This document shows, piece by piece, positions 62,401 through 64,000 of a stretch of DNA of 64,000 nucleotides. Location of the stretch: assembly GCA_008694505.1 (NCBI GenBank), contig VZDJ01000594.1, positions 9,397,035 through 9,461,034 of the forward strand, written 5' to 3'. The first letter of the stretch is position 1. Each line of letters opens with the position of its first letter. Origin of the DNA: Cyanoderma ruficeps. Taxonomy: Eukaryota > Chordata > Aves > Passeriformes > Timaliidae. The translations under genes were made by a program, and so were the position numbers. A model generated the notes under the pieces. That model searched no databases, was not told the DNA's origin, and saw only the letters and a program-made list of their open reading frames with translations.

Positions 62401-64000
62401 GCTGGGAGAGAGCAATCTGGTACCAACTCCCATGATTGATTAAACTCTGTGAGAAGCATCAGAAGCTTTTTTATTACACTTAATGAAGCAGGAGTGAGTT
62501 TTTTGCTCCTGCCTGTGTGCCGCTGCATTTCATGCAGGGAGTTCAGCAATAACCCCTTCATGGCTTCCAGTGTGTCTGGGGGTTCAGACAGATCCTCTCC
62601 TAGTGCCCCCTTGGGCAAGCTGCTGGTGCAGGTGGGGCACAGAGGCTGGACTTCCTGACCCTGCAATGCTGAAACCTTCACAGAGCAGCTGCAAGCAAGC
62701 TCAGGTCCCTGAGCACAGACCCATAGCCAGGGCTGTGCTGTTGACTTCTTTGTGGTTATTTGACAGCCATGATCCAACCACCTTGGAGCTGCTGTACTCA
62801 AAGCTATACAATAGCAAATGAAGAGGGGTCCTTACTTGTTAGGGCTGAGCAAGACAGAGGGACTCAGGGGGACATATTTCTTAATCATCATGTATCAGAG
62901 CTACATTTACAATCCCACTGCTGATGAGTTTCCTTTTCTCTCTTTTGGCAACTGAAGTCCAGTGTCTGCAAAAGCAGGTGCTGCTTTGACCTCAGCCTTG
63001 CTCCAAACCCTTTCTTGCCTTCCTTGCAGACCCCCAGTCCTGCCTGTCGCCGATCCAGCTCCGACATTGTCCATGAGAGCACGGATGGAGCCAAGGCCCA
63101 GCGGGAGTGCCGGCTGCGGCCGCACTTCAGTGACCCGATGCCGACAGACTCGGTGAAGAGGAAGCAGCTGGAGCTGAAGATCGCGGCTGCAGCGCGGCAG
63201 CACGCACAGAAGCGCCGGCAGGAGCGAGACTATGGTACACTGCACACTCGGGGGCTCATGGGCCAGATGCTGGGCCCTGCTGTGCTACTGTAAATGTGGA
63301 GTAACTGCCAACTAGGGGAGGGAAGCATCCTGGGTTGTACCCAGGTTTCCAGGAAATCAGGATCTACTCTTCTCTGTCCCTGACTGATAGATGGCAGGGG
63401 AAGATGCAGCCCAAATGAGGTATGGGCAGTGCAGAGATGACAGATCCCAGACTTACCCTGGGACCCATTCACTTCTGACTTGCACCAGTCTCAGCAGCAA
63501 AACAGGGTGGGGAGGCAGCTTACAGCCCTGCTTCACCAGAACCAGCCTGTGCCTCAGGGTTCCTGCCATTCATGGAATGAATGAATGGAATGAAGTTGTG
63601 CCAGCACAACTTCTTGGGTGAGCTCTGTGAAGCTGGCAGTGCCTGTAACGGTTTGTGTCTGTTCTCAGGTCCAGTGGTAGCAAAAGCCAACCTTGGCCAT
63701 GGTGGCAGCTTTGATGAGACCCGACGCACCCCACGGGGCTCCCTCCGCTCCAGACATCACTGGAGCAATGTCAGCAGTCTGAGCACGGACAGCGGGATTG
63801 TTGGGGTGAATGATGCCCGGGATGACCTGGATCCCACTGAGGCCACCCGGACCAAGTCAGCAGATGTGGAGAGGGCAGACAGTGGCATTGGCCAGATGGC
63901 AGCCAGGAAGTGGAGGAATAGGGCGTCTGAAACGCTGAGCTCCCTGCAGGCCTGGGAAGCCCATCGTCCCTGCACCGACTGTGGAGAAAGGGACCTCCCA
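54902..64000 (+). CDS. Unrecognised serine-rich scaffold-like protein, at least 760 codons, 3' end outside the window
   Basis: I do not recognise this protein. Four exons (54902-56469, 62133-62307, 63030-63234, 63669 onward) join in consistent phase with GT-AG introns, and the frame is still open at 64,000. The start is the first in-frame ATG after TAA 54833, with G at -3. In order it shows RSVENLHW and SLDNEIIF motifs, QWLFPSTEE, a cysteine cluster (C206-C224), a basic helix (254-267, DIKQEAQRRLQLRR) followed by NSSPSLS, the conserved-looking KLYIPTFEEFKQMR (318-331), an acidic run (VEEDDDVF), proline-directed serines, and an amphipathic helix at the first exon junction (KMKDEFIGSALELIKK). 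Later exons add RRSSSD, the basic helix KRKQLELKIAAAARQHAQ and two DSGI motifs. No signal peptide or membrane segment was seen. The composition suggests a cytoplasmic, phosphorylated, largely disordered adaptor. It is not GOLGB1, the human downstream neighbour of IQCB1. Confidence 0.85.
59668..59722 (-). repeat. Weak MIR-like remnant
   Basis: agcacttgccccaagatcac followed by atggccagttcatc and agggatct resembles the MIR segment ACTTGCCCAAGGTCACACAGC in reverse orientation. Short and diverged. Confidence 0.35.
60165..60245 (+). repeat. MIR-like SINE remnant
   Basis: gagctctgctactaaccttg, then a diverged gap, then cattgcctctctgtgcccca and gcatggtcccttttctgtg follows the MIR order (GGCTCTGCCACTTACTAGC ... 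CCTCTCTGTGCCTCAGTTTCC). Confidence 0.45.
62133..62307 (+). CDS. Second coding exon of the unrecognised gene
   Basis: 58 codons plus the completing base: CNAETAAKSPSKGQCDLRE then PLEDSQQPTAMSMATETWED, ending ...DTPPAGN in phase 0. Acceptor cttcccttgcag, donor gtaagg. Polar, acidic and probably disordered. Confidence 0.85.
62308..63029 (+). other. Intron of the unrecognised gene
   Basis: 722 bp between two phase-compatible exons. It is partly covered by an open antisense frame (61992-62801). Nothing else recognised. Confidence 0.65.
63030..63234 (+). CDS. Third coding exon of the unrecognised gene
   Basis: Reads TPSPACRRSSSDIVHES, then RLRPHFSDPMPTDSVKRKQ and LELKIAAAARQHAQKRRQE, a long basic amphipathic helix, ending RDYG with one base carried over. 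Acceptor cttccttgcag, donor gtacac. GC-rich (CpG-rich) compared with flanking introns, as expected of conserved coding sequence. Confidence 0.88.
63235..63668 (+). other. Intron of the unrecognised gene
   Basis: 434 bp, no feature recognised. Both flanking exons join in frame across it. Confidence 0.65.
63669..64000 (+). CDS. Fourth coding exon of the unrecognised gene, truncated by the window
   Basis: Begins PVVAKANLGHGGSFDETRR, continues RHHWSNVSSLSTDSGIVG and VERADSGIGQMAARKW, and is still open at the last base (CTDCGERDLP). Acceptor tgttctcag. It contains two DSGI motifs (63788-63799, 63878-63889). Confidence 0.88.

Noticed and set aside
54902..64000. Identifying the second gene as GOLGB1 from human synteny
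   Set aside because: Giantin is a huge coiled-coil protein. This translation is serine-rich, non-coiled-coil and lacks any giantin motif I know.

Overview
The window looks like a bird genome, or possibly another sauropsid. It has short introns with GT-AG splice sites, a GC-rich CpG island, and several CR1 LINE fragments. One CR1 copy keeps the typical 3' end with ATTCTATG repeats. Another keeps endonuclease and reverse-transcriptase coding sequence. There is no operon structure, no CRISPR array and no bacterial or phage content.

Region 1 (1-17,156, + strand) holds the 3' part of IQCB1 (nephrocystin-5, NPHP5), a ciliary transition-zone and calmodulin-binding protein. Eleven coding exons join in frame, about 508 codons, down to the stop at 17,154-17,156. 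The first ~85-90 codons lie upstream of the window. Introns carry a CR1 3' end (about 3,468-3,902, + strand) and an older CR1-like stretch on the minus strand (about 10,225-11,250).

Region 2 (17,157-22,380) is the IQCB1 3' end and a spacer. A diverged antisense CR1 ORF2 fragment begins about 400 bp after the stop codon. The only canonical AATAAA I found lies beyond it, at 18,639. Short MIR-like SINE remnants follow.

Region 3 (about 22,380-23,340) is a dense CpG island with an Sp1 box, a near-palindromic RFX X-box, a 48-bp minisatellite and a good splice donor at 22,840. It is probably the promoter and first exon of the next gene.

Region 4 (about 23,340-54,732) is 31 kb without any exon I can support. 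It is probably the first intron of the downstream gene, with low-complexity tracts and ancient SINE relics.

Region 5 (54,733-64,000, + strand) is a second gene whose open frame runs off the window end. It has one long first coding exon (about 522 codons) and three more in-frame exons, about 760 codons so far. I do not recognise the protein. It is serine-rich and probably mostly disordered, with a compact cysteine cluster, basic helical segments and two DSGI motifs. In human, as I recall it, the gene downstream of IQCB1 on the same strand is GOLGB1. This protein is not giantin, so the neighbourhood differs here.

I found no convincing tRNA, rRNA or intact mobile element. The most useful leads are the unrecognised gene, its cysteine cluster, and the X-box in the presumed promoter.
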